This document shows positions 33,430 to 46,000 of a stretch of 64,000 bases of DNA, one piece after another (positions within the stretch are counted from its first letter, which is position 1; each line of letters begins with the position of its first letter). The DNA lies in assembly GCA_001606155.1 (NCBI GenBank), contig LODT01000022.1, positions 806,001 through 870,000 of the forward strand, read 5' to 3'. The DNA comes from Tieghemostelium lacteum. Its lineage: Eukaryota > Evosea > Eumycetozoa > Dictyosteliales > Raperosteliaceae. A program made the position numbers and the translations under genes. The notes under the pieces are model-generated. The model was not told where the DNA came from and ran no database searches. It saw nothing but the letters and a program-made list of their open reading frames with translations.

Positions 33430-35623
33430 TTTTGTCTTATTATGTAGAAATCTAGCAGTTCTCTCTTTATCTAAATCATCAGCTTTCTGAAGTATTGCAG
33501 ATAACATATTGTCATCAATTTGATTATTAATTTGAATATCAGAATCTTCTGCATTTAGAGTCTGATTAGACTCACCATCTATAACTTGACCTAATAGATT
33601 CTTTTTATTCTCAATCATATCCCAAATGACTTCATCAACAGTATCAATACCCACCAGATACTGAATGAGCACTGAACTGACTTGACCAATTCTATGAGCT
33701 CTATCTTCAGCTTGGAACAACATACCAGGTGTCCAAAAAAGTTCTGCAAAAATGACCAAATTGGCAGCGGTAAGGGTTAAACCAGTTCCAGCTGCTGTTA
33801 TACTGAGTAATGCGACTTTAACATTCTCATCATCTTGAAACATCTTAACAAACTCATTTCTGGAATGTGTACGTGTTTTACCATCAATTCGAATAAATTG
33901 TACCTTTTTTTGATTTAGGTAATCAGAGATGCCATCCATCACATTGGCATGATGAGCAAATATGATAAACTTGCCTTCCATACTCTCTAGTCTATCATCT
34001 AGAAGTTTTCGAATACTAGGTAGTTTGTACATACCAATATCCGAAAACAACTTTACAAATAAATAGTTTTTTCTAGATTTTGATTCTCTAGCTGTAAGAA
34101 TATCACTCATTGACATTGACTTCTTCTCCTGACGAATTTCCTCAAAGGTTTTCTTAATCTGTCTAAGGTAACGACTATCCAAAGGTATCTTTATACGCTC
34201 TCTTCTCTTCTCTGGAAGTTCAGTCAAAACATCATCTTTCAATCTACGAATCATTACATCACCCAAATACAAATTCAACTCTCTCATATTGGAATGGCCT
34301 GAATAATTCCAACCAAATTTATCTTGATATCCAGCGCAATATCTCACACCAAATGCCTGAAAAGGTTGAAACCAAGGTCTGATAGCATTCAATTGACTAT
34401 ATAATTCATTAGGTCTAGATAACGCCGGTGTACCAGACAACAATATAGCCCTTTTTGCACATTGCAAAACTGGTAAAACTGCCCTAGTTCTAGCTGTTGC
34501 AAAATGTTTTATAAAATGACTTTCGTCACAAATAACCACTTTAAAATTTTTTTCTTTGAGTTCAGCGACTTTCTTTGAGACCAAATCATAACTCATGATA
34601 TTAACCAGTCCATTAAGACCACATTTACCAGACATGATTAAATTAATATCCGTTGATTTTATACTCTGTCCTAGGAACTTATCAATCTGGTCTGCCCAAG
34701 GCAGTTTCAAAGAAGATGGTGTGATGATAAGTAATGGCCATTCCTCTCTATAATACAATGCAATTCCTAATGCCTGTATAGTCTTTCCCAAACCCATTTC
34801 ATCGGCAACTAGTAATCTGCCATTCTGTTTTACACCAAACTCTATACCTATTCTCTGAAATGGCATTAAAGTATTCAATAGAGATACAGGTAGCCTTGAT
34901 AAATCCACTGAAATATTCTCCTTCTGAATCAATCTCTCTTGATAGTTTACAAATATTTTTAAAATATGTTCTGGTAGAGGTGAAACATTGACTATTGCTG
35001 CATGAGGTTTAAGTTTACTAATTAAATCGTTATGATATTGAACTGGAAATTTCCACCAATCTACATTATCAAAGGTTTCTATACAATATAAATTACATAT
35101 TAATACCATTGGTTAATGAAAAATATCCAAAATACATACCAAAACTGCTATTGGGAATTGACCTAAATACTTCTAAAACCAAATCATTATCACAACCCAT
35201 ACAACTGAATAAAGTCTCTGATATCAATTCAAATGATAGATTAATTCTAGCATAATGTGATCTATAGTTATTTTGAAATGTTTCAACTGGTGTCATTGCA
35301 AGTCTACTGTTTTGTGTAGTTGTAGTAGTTGTATCATTGTTATTGTACTGTAATTGTAATGGTTTTTTTGGTAACGTTAATCTTCCTGTTGTAAATGTCG
35401 GTGTTGAAGTTACTTGTTTAGGTTGTTCATCAATTTCAGTACTAAATATAATGTTATCAAAATCAATTTCATTTTCTTGGTCAAACGAATCAAATGAGGG
35501 TACTATTTCATCTTCAACTGTTTTATCTTCAACTGTATTGCTAGTTTGTATAATATTATTTGCTGTAGATGTCGTAGTAATCTTTTTTATCGGGTTTAGT
35601 TTTAATTTCAATTTCAAGTTCAT
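33409..35623 (-). CDS. smarcal1: SMARCAL1-like annealing helicase (SNF2 family, HARP domain)
   Basis: Exons 35140..35623 and 33409..35078 join (GTATGT...ATAG) as SSFETFDNVDWW, giving 717 residues in this frame. A HARP domain spans the junction (about residues 115-190: YARINLSFELISETLFSC, LVLEVFRSIP, VDWWKFPVQYHNDLISKL). The SNF2 ATPase follows: motif I ADEMGLGKTIQALGIA, motif II DESHFIK, motif III LLSGTPALSRP, and the second lobe with IRIDGKTRTHSR and TAAGTGLTLTAANLV to EDRAHRIGQ. HARP plus SNF2 defines SMARCAL1, which re-anneals RPA-coated DNA at stalled forks; ZRANB3 lacks HARP. The N-terminus before HARP is Thr/Asn-rich and no RPA-binding motif is obvious. The frame ends early at 33409, and the natural tail seems to continue in the +1 frame (see 32889-33429). 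Confidence 0.93.
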
Positions 35624-35646
35624 TTCAGAGAAATCTCTTTACACAT
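35620..35646 (-). promoter_or_regulatory. Short uORF overlapping the SMARCAL1 start codon
   Basis: An 8-codon uORF (ATG at 35646, peptide MCKEISLK) ends in TGA that overlaps the main ATG as ATGA. Such an overlap can lower initiation or force reinitiation, if the mRNA 5' end lies upstream of 35646. Confidence 0.4.
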
Positions 35647-36045
35647 TTTAACTTTAATAAATTTTTAAAAAAATACCTCAATAAAATTTTCTTAGAATCA
35701 AATAAAGAAAAATTCAATTTGATCTAAAAGATTTTTTATTTACAGATTATTGATTTGGCCACTAAAATCAATAGGATCTTTAATATTTTCCAAACACTGT
35801 TCCATTTTTTTACATGTTGTAAATCATGAAACATATTTTTATTTGTTGGAACTATAGTTAATTATTGAATAAATAGTTGATTTAGGTGCCTTGGCCGACT
35901 CTATTAAATAAATTGATATTACATGTTGAAAGGTATGATTTTCATGAAATTTTAATAAATATACTTTCAAAGGAGTTAATTTTATAAAACATTGATACAT
36001 GAATGTGTTTAAATGTTTTAATTTTAAATAAATTTACAATTTTAA
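35647..36045. other. Intergenic region, nothing recognised
   Basis: About 400 bp between the start of the SMARCAL1-like gene and the end of the M28 peptidase gene, both on the minus strand. It is AT-rich; I see no coding sequence or RNA gene. Confidence 0.5.
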
Positions 36046-38091
36046 TTATACTATTTTGTTTTGTAATGTTGGTAAAGGTGTTTGACTTGATGATAAATAA
36101 AATGCCAATCTTGAAGCTAAACGAATTTGTTGAACAGTTCCTGTAAATGGCCAAGAATCATCAAATTGGTCAGATGGCTGGTGATAGTGTTGTTGAAAAT
36201 AGGTTGTATATAGTGTGTTGAAATATTGTGGATAAGGTTGTCCTAAAAATTGACTACCAAATCCAAATGTAATTGCAGGAATATTTGCGAGAAGAAAATT
36301 AAGTTGGTCATTTCTGTAGAGGAATCCAATAGTTGGTCGAGGGTCACCTGTTGTTGTCATGTTCTCTGATTGACAAACTTCCTCGAGATAGTGGTCAAGT
36401 TCCTGTGACATTCCAAGTCCAAATGCCATAGTGTCATTCGTCTGACCATAGACATTAACAACATCAAAATTGATTACTGAAACAATAGTTCCATTTAGTT
36501 TCTGAATTGGACCTTTTAGGAGGAAATAAAGAGATCCATAAAGTCCATGTTCCTCAGCAGTTGTAGATACAAATACCACCGATCTATTAAATGCCCTGGT
36601 TCCTATTGAGGGCAGTGTCTCTGAAAATGTCGAACTGTGTAAGAACTTATTATACAACCCCAATATAGAAGCAGTCTCCAAGAGTGTAGTTACACCAGAT
36701 GCATTATCAATAGCACCGTGAAACACCAGGGTTTTGTTAGTCTTTGGATCTATAGCTTCTCCTAAATGGTCATGATGTGCCATCACAACTACGTATTCAT
36801 TAGGTTGTGTACTACCTTTGATGATAGATACCACATTACTTCCATTCACAAGTCTGCTATCTGGATAGGACATGGACAAATTCATTGTCAGACCTAAACT
36901 TAAAGGTTGGAACTGACGAGTTTGAGATATCTGTTGCCACTGATCCAATGAGAATCCAGAGAGTTTAGCAATGTTATCTGCCATCTCATGTGTAATCCAA
37001 CCTGCTAAATGGAGTGGATTTACTTGGTTGTCTAAATCCAGTTGCATTTGTTCCTTTAGTGCACTGGATTGTAATACAGTCCATGGATACCCCGCAGAGA
37101 TATCCGTGTGAATCAATAGTATTCCTAAGGCACCTTGTTTAGATGCCTCCTCGAATTTATAAGTCCAACGTTGGGTATAGGTACTGTTAATACCTTGGAA
37201 TTGAGTCTGAGGATATCCAACTAGTGATATAACAACTTTTCCACTGACATTCACACCCTTGTAGTCATCCCAAAGGAAATGGTCACTGTCTATACCATAT
37301 CCTATAAATATAAGTGGAACATCAGTAAGGTTGACAAAAGCTTGTTTAACTTGACTTGTAGCTATAAAATCATTTAGGAATCCCAAAGACAGCTTCTCAA
37401 CACCACTTTGGGCAATAGACATATTCGACAATGCCTTACAATTAAAAGCAAATAAAGGTACATTTTGAATATAACTTGTAGAATTGACATCGGAAAACGG
37501 TTGTAGATAGGCACTGGAGAATACAGACTGCACATAATCGACCGTCAGCTCCTCTCCAGGTGTACCTGTTCCACGACCTTGAAGTAAGTCGCTGGAAAGG
37601 TACTTTACATGCGACTTTGCACGATCTAAAGACACAGAGTCCAAGACCCACAAAGGCAGTTGTGTATTTACATAATTTTGTTTTTCATTAGATGAACTGT
37701 CTTGGTGTTTAACAGACACCAATGCATTGGCTAGTAGTACAATAGTTAGAATCAGACCTAGGAAACCTACAATCATAGATATACCTTTAAGAAACTGTTT
37801 AGAGAAACAGTATCCGAGCATAGAGTTAATTTGGTTTCTAGGGTCTTCTCTGTTATCCCCACCTCTGTGACCTGTACCATCACCATCACCAGTATTTTGT
37901 TGGTGTAATATAGATTGGTTAGGATGATCTTCTTGATCGTCGTCCTCATCTTCCTCGACATCACTATGGTTTCCCTGTTGTTGATTATTTGGTGTATTTA
38001 AATTTATAACCTGTAACTCTTCACCGTCTTCTAAAGAGTCACTATCATCAATCTCCTCACCATTTCTATTTCCAACAGATTGCCTAAACAT
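36046..38091 (-). CDS. Membrane-anchored M28-family zinc peptidase with PA domain
   Basis: One exon encodes 681 residues from MFRQSVGNRNGEE; an in-frame ATG at 38187 exists, but the stretch between is poly-Phe and low in quality. The N-terminus is cytosolic and acidic (DVEEDEDDDQEDH). A single helix (GISMIVGFLGLILTIVLLAN, about residues 95-120) makes it type II membrane. The lumenal part has a PA insert and the M28 catalytic core: MAHHDHLGEAID (first His), HGAIDNASGVTTLLETA (bridging Asp), STTAEEHGLYGS (general-base Glu and Glu ligand), SVINFDVVNVYGQ (Asp) and HQPSDQFDD (last His). M28 members with PA domains are aminopeptidases or carboxypeptidases acting in lysosomes or at the surface. Many N-x-S/T sites fit a glycosylated lumenal domain. 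Substrate unknown. Confidence 0.9.
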   Translation of the reverse strand: MFRQSVGNRNGEEIDDSDSLEDGEELQVINLNTPNNQQQGNHSDVEEDEDDDQEDHPNQSILHQQNTGDGDGTGHRGGDNREDPRNQINSMLGYCFSKQFLKGISMIVGFLGLILTIVLLANALVSVKHQDSSSNEKQNYVNTQLPLWVLDSVSLDRAKSHVKYLSSDLLQGRGTGTPGEELTVDYVQSVFSSAYLQPFSDVNSTSYIQNVPLFAFNCKALSNMSIAQSGVEKLSLGFLNDFIATSQVKQAFVNLTDVPLIFIGYGIDSDHFLWDDYKGVNVSGKVVISLVGYPQTQFQGINSTYTQRWTYKFEEASKQGALGILLIHTDISAGYPWTVLQSSALKEQMQLDLDNQVNPLHLAGWITHEMADNIAKLSGFSLDQWQQISQTRQFQPLSLGLTMNLSMSYPDSRLVNGSNVVSIIKGSTQPNEYVVVMAHHDHLGEAIDPKTNKTLVFHGAIDNASGVTTLLETASILGLYNKFLHSSTFSETLPSIGTRAFNRSVVFVSTTAEEHGLYGSLYFLLKGPIQKLNGTIVSVINFDVVNVYGQTNDTMAFGLGMSQELDHYLEEVCQSENMTTTGDPRPTIGFLYRNDQLNFLLANIPAITFGFGSQFLGQPYPQYFNTLYTTYFQQHYHQPSDQFDDSWPFTGTVQQIRLASRLAFYLSSSQTPLPTLQNKIV

Positions 38092-38697
38092 CTTTAAAAA
38101 AAAAAAGGTGGGTGAGGGAAACTTTGAAATTAATAAATTAAAAAATTTAATTTTATGATTTCTTTTAATTGAATTTAATTTATTCATTGCAATTGGGAAT
38201 AAATTAAATTTAATTAATTTTAAATTATAATATGGACTTTTGATTGATATATGAATATTGACTGTCTGTCTTAATAGATAGAAAGGATGAAATTTGCAAA
38301 TTAGTTCAATTTTTATTTGTTATATTATTCAATTGATTTTTATATTGAAAAAAAGAAAATGAAGATATAAAATTAAGATGTAAGATATATTTATAGATTC
38401 CCTCCTTTTGAAATATTGATCAGCAAAAACACAAAAATAATTATAAAATTATATTTATTTTTACTTTTTTTTTTTTTTTCATTTTTTTTTTTAATATTTT
38501 TTCAGTCCGTTTGAAAGAGAAGATCCTATTGTTTTTTAATTTAGAATAAACCCAAAGTACTTTCAATTTAACAATACCTAAATTAGCAGAAAGATCGAGG
38601 ATTGGGATTTTATGAAATAGAATAGACGAAACTGAAAAAAATCTGATAATAGAATAACAAAAAGCAGTTAGTTTATAATATAGAGACTAGTAGAACA
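38092..38697. promoter_or_regulatory. Divergent promoter region between M28 peptidase and ARS2
   Basis: 606 bp of AT-rich sequence between two divergent start codons, with T-runs at 38467-38500. It includes the possible 5' UTR of both genes. No coding sequence is supported. Confidence 0.5.
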
Positions 38698-41600
38698 ATG
38701 GATGAAAATGGCAATGGAAACTCTAGCACCATGGAAGAAGAACCAGTTGATGAGTTTGGTAGACCATTGAGACCTAATGTAGATAGTTCAGATTCTGATT
38801 CTGATAAGGAATACGATAGATATAGAAAAGGTAGAGATAGCAGAGACAGTAGAGAACAAAAAGATAACTTTTCATCTGGTGGTGGCGGAGGTAGTATTAG
38901 TGGTGGTAGTGGGTCAAGTTACCACCATTCATCGACTTCACAAGGAGGATCATCTTCACATTATCACAAGTACTCACCAGAGAGAAGATCTTCAAGAAGA
39001 GATCATTCTCCGACTGGTGTTAGTGGAGGTGGTAGTGGAATGATGTCTGGTGGTGGAGGTGGTGGAGGAGGAGGAGGTCATATGGACAGAAGAAACAGAA
39101 GATCACCTTCACCATCTAACCAATACAGAAGACCATCGAGAAGAGACCCTGATTGGAATCAAGGAGGTTCTGCATCTTCTGATCACTACAGATACAGAAA
39201 TGGCAGTCACCCTAGTAGCAGTAATAATATTATATCAAATAGACAACAACAACAACAACAGCCACCATCATCCTCTTCATCAGGTCCACAAGATCACATA
39301 GACAACAAACCAAAGAGAATTCAAAAGAGAGGCGATCTCTTTTTTGATGGTACTTTAAAATCCTATAAACAGTTTCTAGACTATCAAGATGAATCTATTT
39401 CACAACAAGAAGGTGAAAAGAAATACGAAGAATATAAAATAGAGTTTGCAAAAAGACAATCTAGAATCTTTTTCAAGGAACATCAACAAGAGGAGTGGTT
39501 TAAAGAGAAATATGATCCCTTCTTTTTGAAAAAGAAAAGAAATGAAAAATTAGAAAAAACTCCATCTCTAGTTCAATCTTTTAAATTATTATTAAAAGAT
39601 GGTAAATATACAATATATCCATTTGTGGTTATAGACAATAAGTCAAATATATAAAATAACACAAACTAACACCTTTTTTTTTTATTAGAAAATCATAAAT
39701 TCTCATTAGAGACAAAAGATAATGTAAAACTTGGTGATAGATTGGATTTAGATATTCACATGAATCATGACCATGATCATGATCATAATCAACATCATGA
39801 TGAAAATAATAATAATAATGATAACAGTGATAAGATGCAAGAAGATAAACCAACAACAACAACTACAACTACTACAACAACAACAACAACAACAACACCA
39901 TCTTCACATAAAGAAAATACAACATTATTTATTAAAACAGTTTCACCAACCTGTACAAAAGATGAACTATTAGAAGTATTGAATAAAGTTGGACCATCCA
40001 ACGAACCAAGTGTAACCAAACTAATACTTAGTGAGCCTGTTAGATACAAGAATTTTAATCGTTTAGGTTGGGTCACTTTTAAGAGTGTTGAATTATCTCA
40101 AAAAGCTCTAAGAGAATTACATGGCTATAAGGTATGTTATCATTTAGTAGACATATAACTCCTCTCCTTTTTTGAATTACAATAGTATTAATCTCTTATT
40201 ATACATTTTAGATGCGAGATTTCGATTTATATTTAAACATTAATAAACCATCAGATGATGCTGAAAGAAGGTATAAAACTACACCTTCTATTGCATCTAC
40301 TGAAAACAGATTAACCATTGATCTTGCACAGGCAACAACACTTGCAAAACTATTTGATCAGGATAAAAATATTGCAGAGAATCCACTATTTACTCATGAA
40401 AATTGGGAATCATATTCAGTATGTATTTTACGCTTTAAATATATTTATAAATTTATACTTACTCTTTTTTTTTTTTGATATTTATAAATATAAAATATAT
40501 AGACTACTGAAAAGCTAGATAGAGTTATTAGTTACCTACGTTTAGTTCATTTCTTTTGTTACTATTGTTGTGATGAATATAATGATGAGGTTGAAATTGA
40601 TAGAAAATGTGGAACTATCCATTTAAGAAAATCTCTAGATGCGTCAACTAATGAAAGTAACATTACAGTCAATAGTAATAGTAGTATTAATAATAATAAC
40701 AATAACAATGAAAATCAATCAACATCAGTTACTAGTAATGGTACTAGTGATGATAAAACACTTGAACAAAAACAACAACAACAACAACTAGAAGAAGAAG
40801 AAGAAAAAGAAAAAGAGACATCTAAACAAGCATCAACATCACTGAATGGTGATGATGTAGAAATGACAAATTTGGATGAATCTTCAAAAGAAAAAGAAGA
40901 TGCTTCAAAATCAGCTAGCAACAATGATAAAAAAGATGGTATTGATGTTGAAATTGAAAAACCAAAACTATCAGTTGAAGCAGGTATGTAGTTTTTATGA
41001 TTTATACCCCACCCACTTCACCACTCATTTACATTTTCAAATAAGTTTGAGGAAATTGAATGAATTACTAATGTTTATTTTTTTATAGAGAATACATGGG
41101 TTACCAATTTAGATAATGGTATCAAAAATAAAATAAATAAAGTAAATAATGAAGAGCAGTATACATGTACTGAAATGACTCAAAAGGCAGCAGAAGAATA
41201 TATATCCAACAATACCATAAAGTTAGAAGAAGAGAAGTTTAAATGTGCAATCTGTGGTAAACTATTTAAAGGAGCTGAATATGTAAAGAAACATATCAAT
41301 CTCAAACATCCAGAAGAACTCAAAAAACAATCTGAAGAGGAAGGTGCAGACGAACAGTTCTTTTTGAACTATTACTCTGATCCAAAGAGAATAACTCCAA
41401 CTATAATGAGTGGTAACCCAATACAACCTCAAATGTATGGTTATCCTGTAGGTCCTGGAGGACTTATGCAAAATGGAATTGGAGGAAGAGGTCCACCTCG
41501 AGGTTGGAGTCCTGGTATGGGGCTAGTAGGCCACCATCCTGGAATGATTATAGGGGGTCCTATGATTGGTCACCATCCTGGAGGTATGATACCAATGTCA

Positions 41601-41975
41601 CCGGTATTTGCAAATGGTGCTGGTGGAGTGCCTGTTGGATCTCCTGGAGGTGCAAGAGGTTCATCAAGAGGTGGTCCTCCTGGGATGTTACAAAATGGTG
41701 TACCATCTGGTGGACCTATTAGAGGAAGAACTGGTTTTAGTGGTATGACATCACCTGGAAGATCATATCCTCCTCAACAGGTTATAGGTGGTCAATCTAA
41801 TCCAAGTGATCCAAGATATCGTCCCTATGGCCCCACACCACAAAGACCTCAACCTCAACACTCTGATCCCAGAGGTATAAGAGAATATGTTGATTTGGAT
41901 GCACCTCTAGATACTGTCCCTGACATTGATTACAGATCAGCATTAAAAGAATATCAAAATAAAAAAAATTCTTAA
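38698..41975 (+). CDS. SERRATE/ARS2 RNA-processing factor
   Basis: Five exons (38698..39601, 39689..40131, 40212..40418, 40503..40983, 41089..41975) join in frame for 973 residues. The N-terminus is Arg/Ser/Gly-rich (RS-like, RRSSRRDHSP). The conserved SERRATE/Ars2 N-terminal block follows: FFDGTLKSYKQFLDYQDESI and YDPFFLKKKR. Then come an RRM-like region (TLFIKTVSPTCTKDELLEVL, RLGWVTFKSVELSQKALREL), the helical block RVISYLRLVHFFCYYCCDEY and the C2H2 finger FKCAICGKLFKGAEYVKKHI/NLKHPEEL. A Gly/Pro-rich tail ends YVDLDAPLDTVPDID, the typical ARS2 C-terminus that binds the cap-binding complex. ARS2 links capped Pol II transcripts to miRNA, snRNA and decay machinery in the nucleus. Dictyostelids make microRNAs, so a Dicer-side role is plausible. 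Confidence 0.93.
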
Positions 41976-43063
41976 AAAACCAAGATAAAAGAACTCAAAC
42001 ACCCCAAAAACCTCAACAGTAACCCAATACAGCAAACTTACCAAAAAAAGGAAAACCCAAAAAAAATACAAAAAAAAAAACAATTCAAATAAATTTTTTA
42101 AATGATTGTAATTATTTTTCCTCTAAAACTTCTACTAGTAGTATTTATATTTATAATATATTTTAGTGAACAATAGATAAAACAAGGGAAATTGTAAATT
42201 TTAGGTTTTATATAGATTGGATAAATGTCTCTACACATTGTAAATTTATAAATATTAAATTCTCCAAACCCCCTTTTACCTATCAATTGAAAGAGATTAA
42301 AATTTAAATTCAATAGAGTTGTCATTCAATATACACACTATTTTAATTAAAAAAAAAACAAAAAATAAAGAGTAGAGGAGTGTGAAAGTGTGTGATCATA
42401 TGATTTTTCATTTTAATTTTAAAATTGAGTGTTGAATCACCTAGGGTGTTTGTATCAGTAATATTTTATATGACAACAGTATAAAGAAATGTGTGTTGGT
42501 GGGTTTTTTCAATAGGGTATGGAGTTGTAGTAAGAGATTTAGGAATATGAAAATCAAAATTGATTTACAATTTTTAAAATAAACACTATCTGGATGATAG
42601 TGATTAGTATGTGAGGTGTGTGGGGTATTAATATTATTAATTTTTTTATATATTAAATTACATTCCCCAAATTAAAAATTAATGTTCTCAATGTGAGGGT
42701 GGGGTGAATATACAACTTTTTCAAATATGTCACTGGTTGATATAGGTATGATCATAGTCAAATTCTATTTATAAAATTTAAATAAATAAAATTTTGTAAA
42801 TCTGGTATGAATACAACCAAAGTTGTAGCAATTAGTAGTACCCTTTTTGTTGTTGCTGATAGTAGTAGGTTAAACACACTAAATCTTTCTCCCTCTCTAT
42901 AATTGTTACATTTTTGTTTAATTCATCAACAACATTTTCTTACATATATTTTAATTTTTATTTTATTCTTCTCATTTTAATATAAACTTTCTTATTATAA
43001 ACATTTAAATATATAATTAATTTAATCTTTATATTTCAATATATAAAGATTACTTATATAAAA
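41976..43063. promoter_or_regulatory. 1.1 kb upstream region with G/T-rich boxes
   Basis: The gap between ARS2 and the Cys-rich secreted gene has no supported coding sequence. Four GT-rich elements lie upstream of the latter: GTGTGAAAGTGTGTG (about 42380), GTGTGTTGGTGGG (about 42491), GTGAGGTGTGTGGGG (about 42612) and GTGAGGGTGGGGTG (about 42692). They resemble the G-boxes bound by GBF in prespore and prestalk promoters of Dictyostelium. This suggests development-specific expression of the secreted protein (inference). Confidence 0.45.
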
Positions 43064-46000
43064 ATGGGAAAAGGAGTTTTATGGTTAGCGATATTATTAA
43101 TATTACCAACCATTGCTTTAGCAGGCGGTATGTAACATTTAAATAAATACCAAAATTGGAAAACTAATATATCTAAATTTGATTAAATACAGACCGTTGT
43201 TCTAAACATCTAGAACAAATGTCCTGTTTAAATGAAGGTTGTCAATATTTTGAATATTTATCATGTTGTGGTAATAAAGTACCATTTTGTATTGAACAAC
43301 CTCTAGGTGGTGAATGCAAGAACAAGATTTCATGTATGTCAAGTAAAAAGAATAGTAGTATAGTCATTGAAGCCTGGTCATCCTGTTTACCAGATCCAGA
43401 AAACTGGAATTTCTTCCCACCACCTCCAACTGTCACTTGTGATCAATTAAAATGTGGTAAAGGCCAAGAATGTTTTACCTATTTACCAACCTGTTATGGT
43501 ACCTCTTGTTGTCCAAGACTTGCTAAATGTATAAATTCTACAAGTTCAACTTCTGGAGGTTCTTCAACTTCTGGAAGTTCATCAACTTCTGGTGGATCAA
43601 CTACTGGCACTCCAAATGAAACTGATTGTAAAGTTGTTGGTTGTCCAGTAAGTATATTCCATATTTTATTTAATCATTTTTTCTTTATTTTAACTAATTT
43701 TACAAAATCAATTTTTTTTTGAAATTTTACAAATGTAGGAAGGTTACCATTGCATTCAAGTTAATGGTAAACCAACTTGTCAATATGATGGTACTACATC
43801 ATCACCAACTAGTACTGCTGGTGGCACATCTGGTTCATCATCTGGAGGTGGTAATAAATGTGATACTGTTACTTGTCCATCTGGTTATGAATGTTATGAG
43901 GATGATGGTCACTGTAAATGTCGTCCAAAGACATGTAAATCAGATTCAGATTGTGCATGGAACCAATTCTGTGATATCAAAGAAAAGAAATGGGGTGCTA
44001 TTGGTGTATGTCGTGATAAACCAACTAATACCCCAACTCAAACTCCACCAGTAAAGAGATGTTGGTCTGATAAGGATTGTCCATCTGGTCAATACTGTCA
44101 AAAGAATGTTTACAATTCTGATACTGATTCTGATTGGGAACATAAAGATGATCATTGGGGTAAACCAAATGGTGTATGTAGAGTTAAACCAACTCTTCCA
44201 CCTACACATACTCCAACCAATCCACCAACCAACCCACCAACTAAACCACCTGTAAACCCATGTGACACTGTTAAATGCGGTGACGGATACCGTTGTGTAG
44301 TTTGGGGTAGAAAAGCCAAATGTGTTCCAAATGTAAAGATGTGTCGTTCCGATAGAGATTGTGGTGTAGACCAATACTGTTCAAAGCATGAATCTATACC
44401 ATGGACTAATATTGAAGGACATGAATCTATACCATGGACTAACATTGAAGGTCATGAATCTATACCATGGACTAACATTGAAGGACATGAATCTATACCA
44501 TGGACTAATATTGAAGGTCATGAATCTAGACCATGGACTAACATTGAAGGTCATGAATCTAGACCATGGAGTGACATTGAAGATCAAGAATCTAGACCAT
44601 GGACTGATATTGAAGGCCAAAGATCTAGACCATGGACTGATATTGAAGGTCAAAGATCTAGACCATGGACTAATATTGAAGGTCATGAATCTAGACCATG
44701 GAGTGACATTGAAGATCAAGAATCTAGACCATGGAGTGATATTGAAGATCAAGAATCTAGACCATGGAGTGACATTGAAGATCAAGAATCTATACCATGG
44801 ACTGATATTGAAGGCCAAAGATCTAGACCATGGACTGATATTGAAGGTCAAAGATCTAAACCATGGACTGATATTGAAGGTCAAAAATCTAGACCATGGA
44901 CTAATATTAAAGGTAGACCTGATTGGGGTGTCTGCAAAGACAAACCACATGTCAAAAAATGTAGATCTGATAGAGATTGTGGTGTAGACCAATACTGTTC
45001 AAAGCATGAATCTATACCATGGACTAATATTGAAGGACATGAATCTAGACCATGGACTAATATTGAAGGTCATGAATCTAGACCATGGACTAATATTGAA
45101 GGTCATGAATCTAGACCATGGAGTGATATTGAAGATCAAGAATCTAGACCATGGAGTGACATTGAAGATCAAGAATCTAGACCATGGACTGATATTGAAG
45201 GTCAAAGATCTAGACCATGGAGTGACATTGAAGATCAAGAATCTAAACCATGGACTGATATTGAAGGTCAAAGATCTAGACCATGGACTGATATTGAAGG
45301 TCAAAAATCTAGACCATGGACTAATATTAAAGGTAGACCTGATTGGGGTGTCTGCAAAGACAAACCACATGTCAAAAAATGTAGATCTGATAGAGATTGT
45401 GGTGTAGACCAATTCTGTTCAAAGCAAAAATCTATACCATGGACTAATATTGAAGGACATGAATCTATACCATGGACTAATATTGAAGGTGCCTACAAAT
45501 CTCAAGAATGGGGTGGAAGATCTGATTCATCAAGTTCTGATGGCTCATCTTCTGATTCTGATTGGTCAAGATCTGATTCTGAATCTTGCTCCTCTGAATC
45601 TGATGATGACAATCACCATCACCAACATAGTTGGGGTGTCTGCAAAGACAAGCCACATGAACATAAATGTTGGAGTGATAAGGATTGTGGATTCAAAGAA
45701 TACTGTTCCAAGAGACACACTCATAAGAGAGGATCTATACCATGGACTAATATTGAAGGTCATGAATCTATACCATGGACTAATATTGAAGGTCATGAAT
45801 CTATACCATGGACTAATATTGAAGGTCATGAATCTATACCATGGACCAATATTGAAGGTAGATCTGATTCTTCAAGTTCTGATAGTTCATCTTCTGATTC
45901 TGAATGGTCACATTCTGATAGTGACTGTGAAGAATGGAAACCAATCAAGAGACAAGGTGTCTGCAAACCATTACCACCACCAAAGAGATGTTCTTCTGAT

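Noticed and set aside
38092-38187. Upstream ATG of the M28 peptidase (38187)
   Set aside because: The added 32 residues run through a poly-Phe tract from a promoter T-run; MFRQSVGN at 38091 is the better start.
42098-42325. 75-codon minus-strand ORF after ARS2
   Set aside because: Weak composition, no start context, next to poly-A tracts; likely the ARS2 3' UTR.
44381-45412. Long open frames in the other forward frame and on the reverse strand over the 11-residue repeats
   Set aside because: They are shadows of the stop-free 33-bp period; the secreted protein's frame has Cys modules, a signal peptide and splice support.
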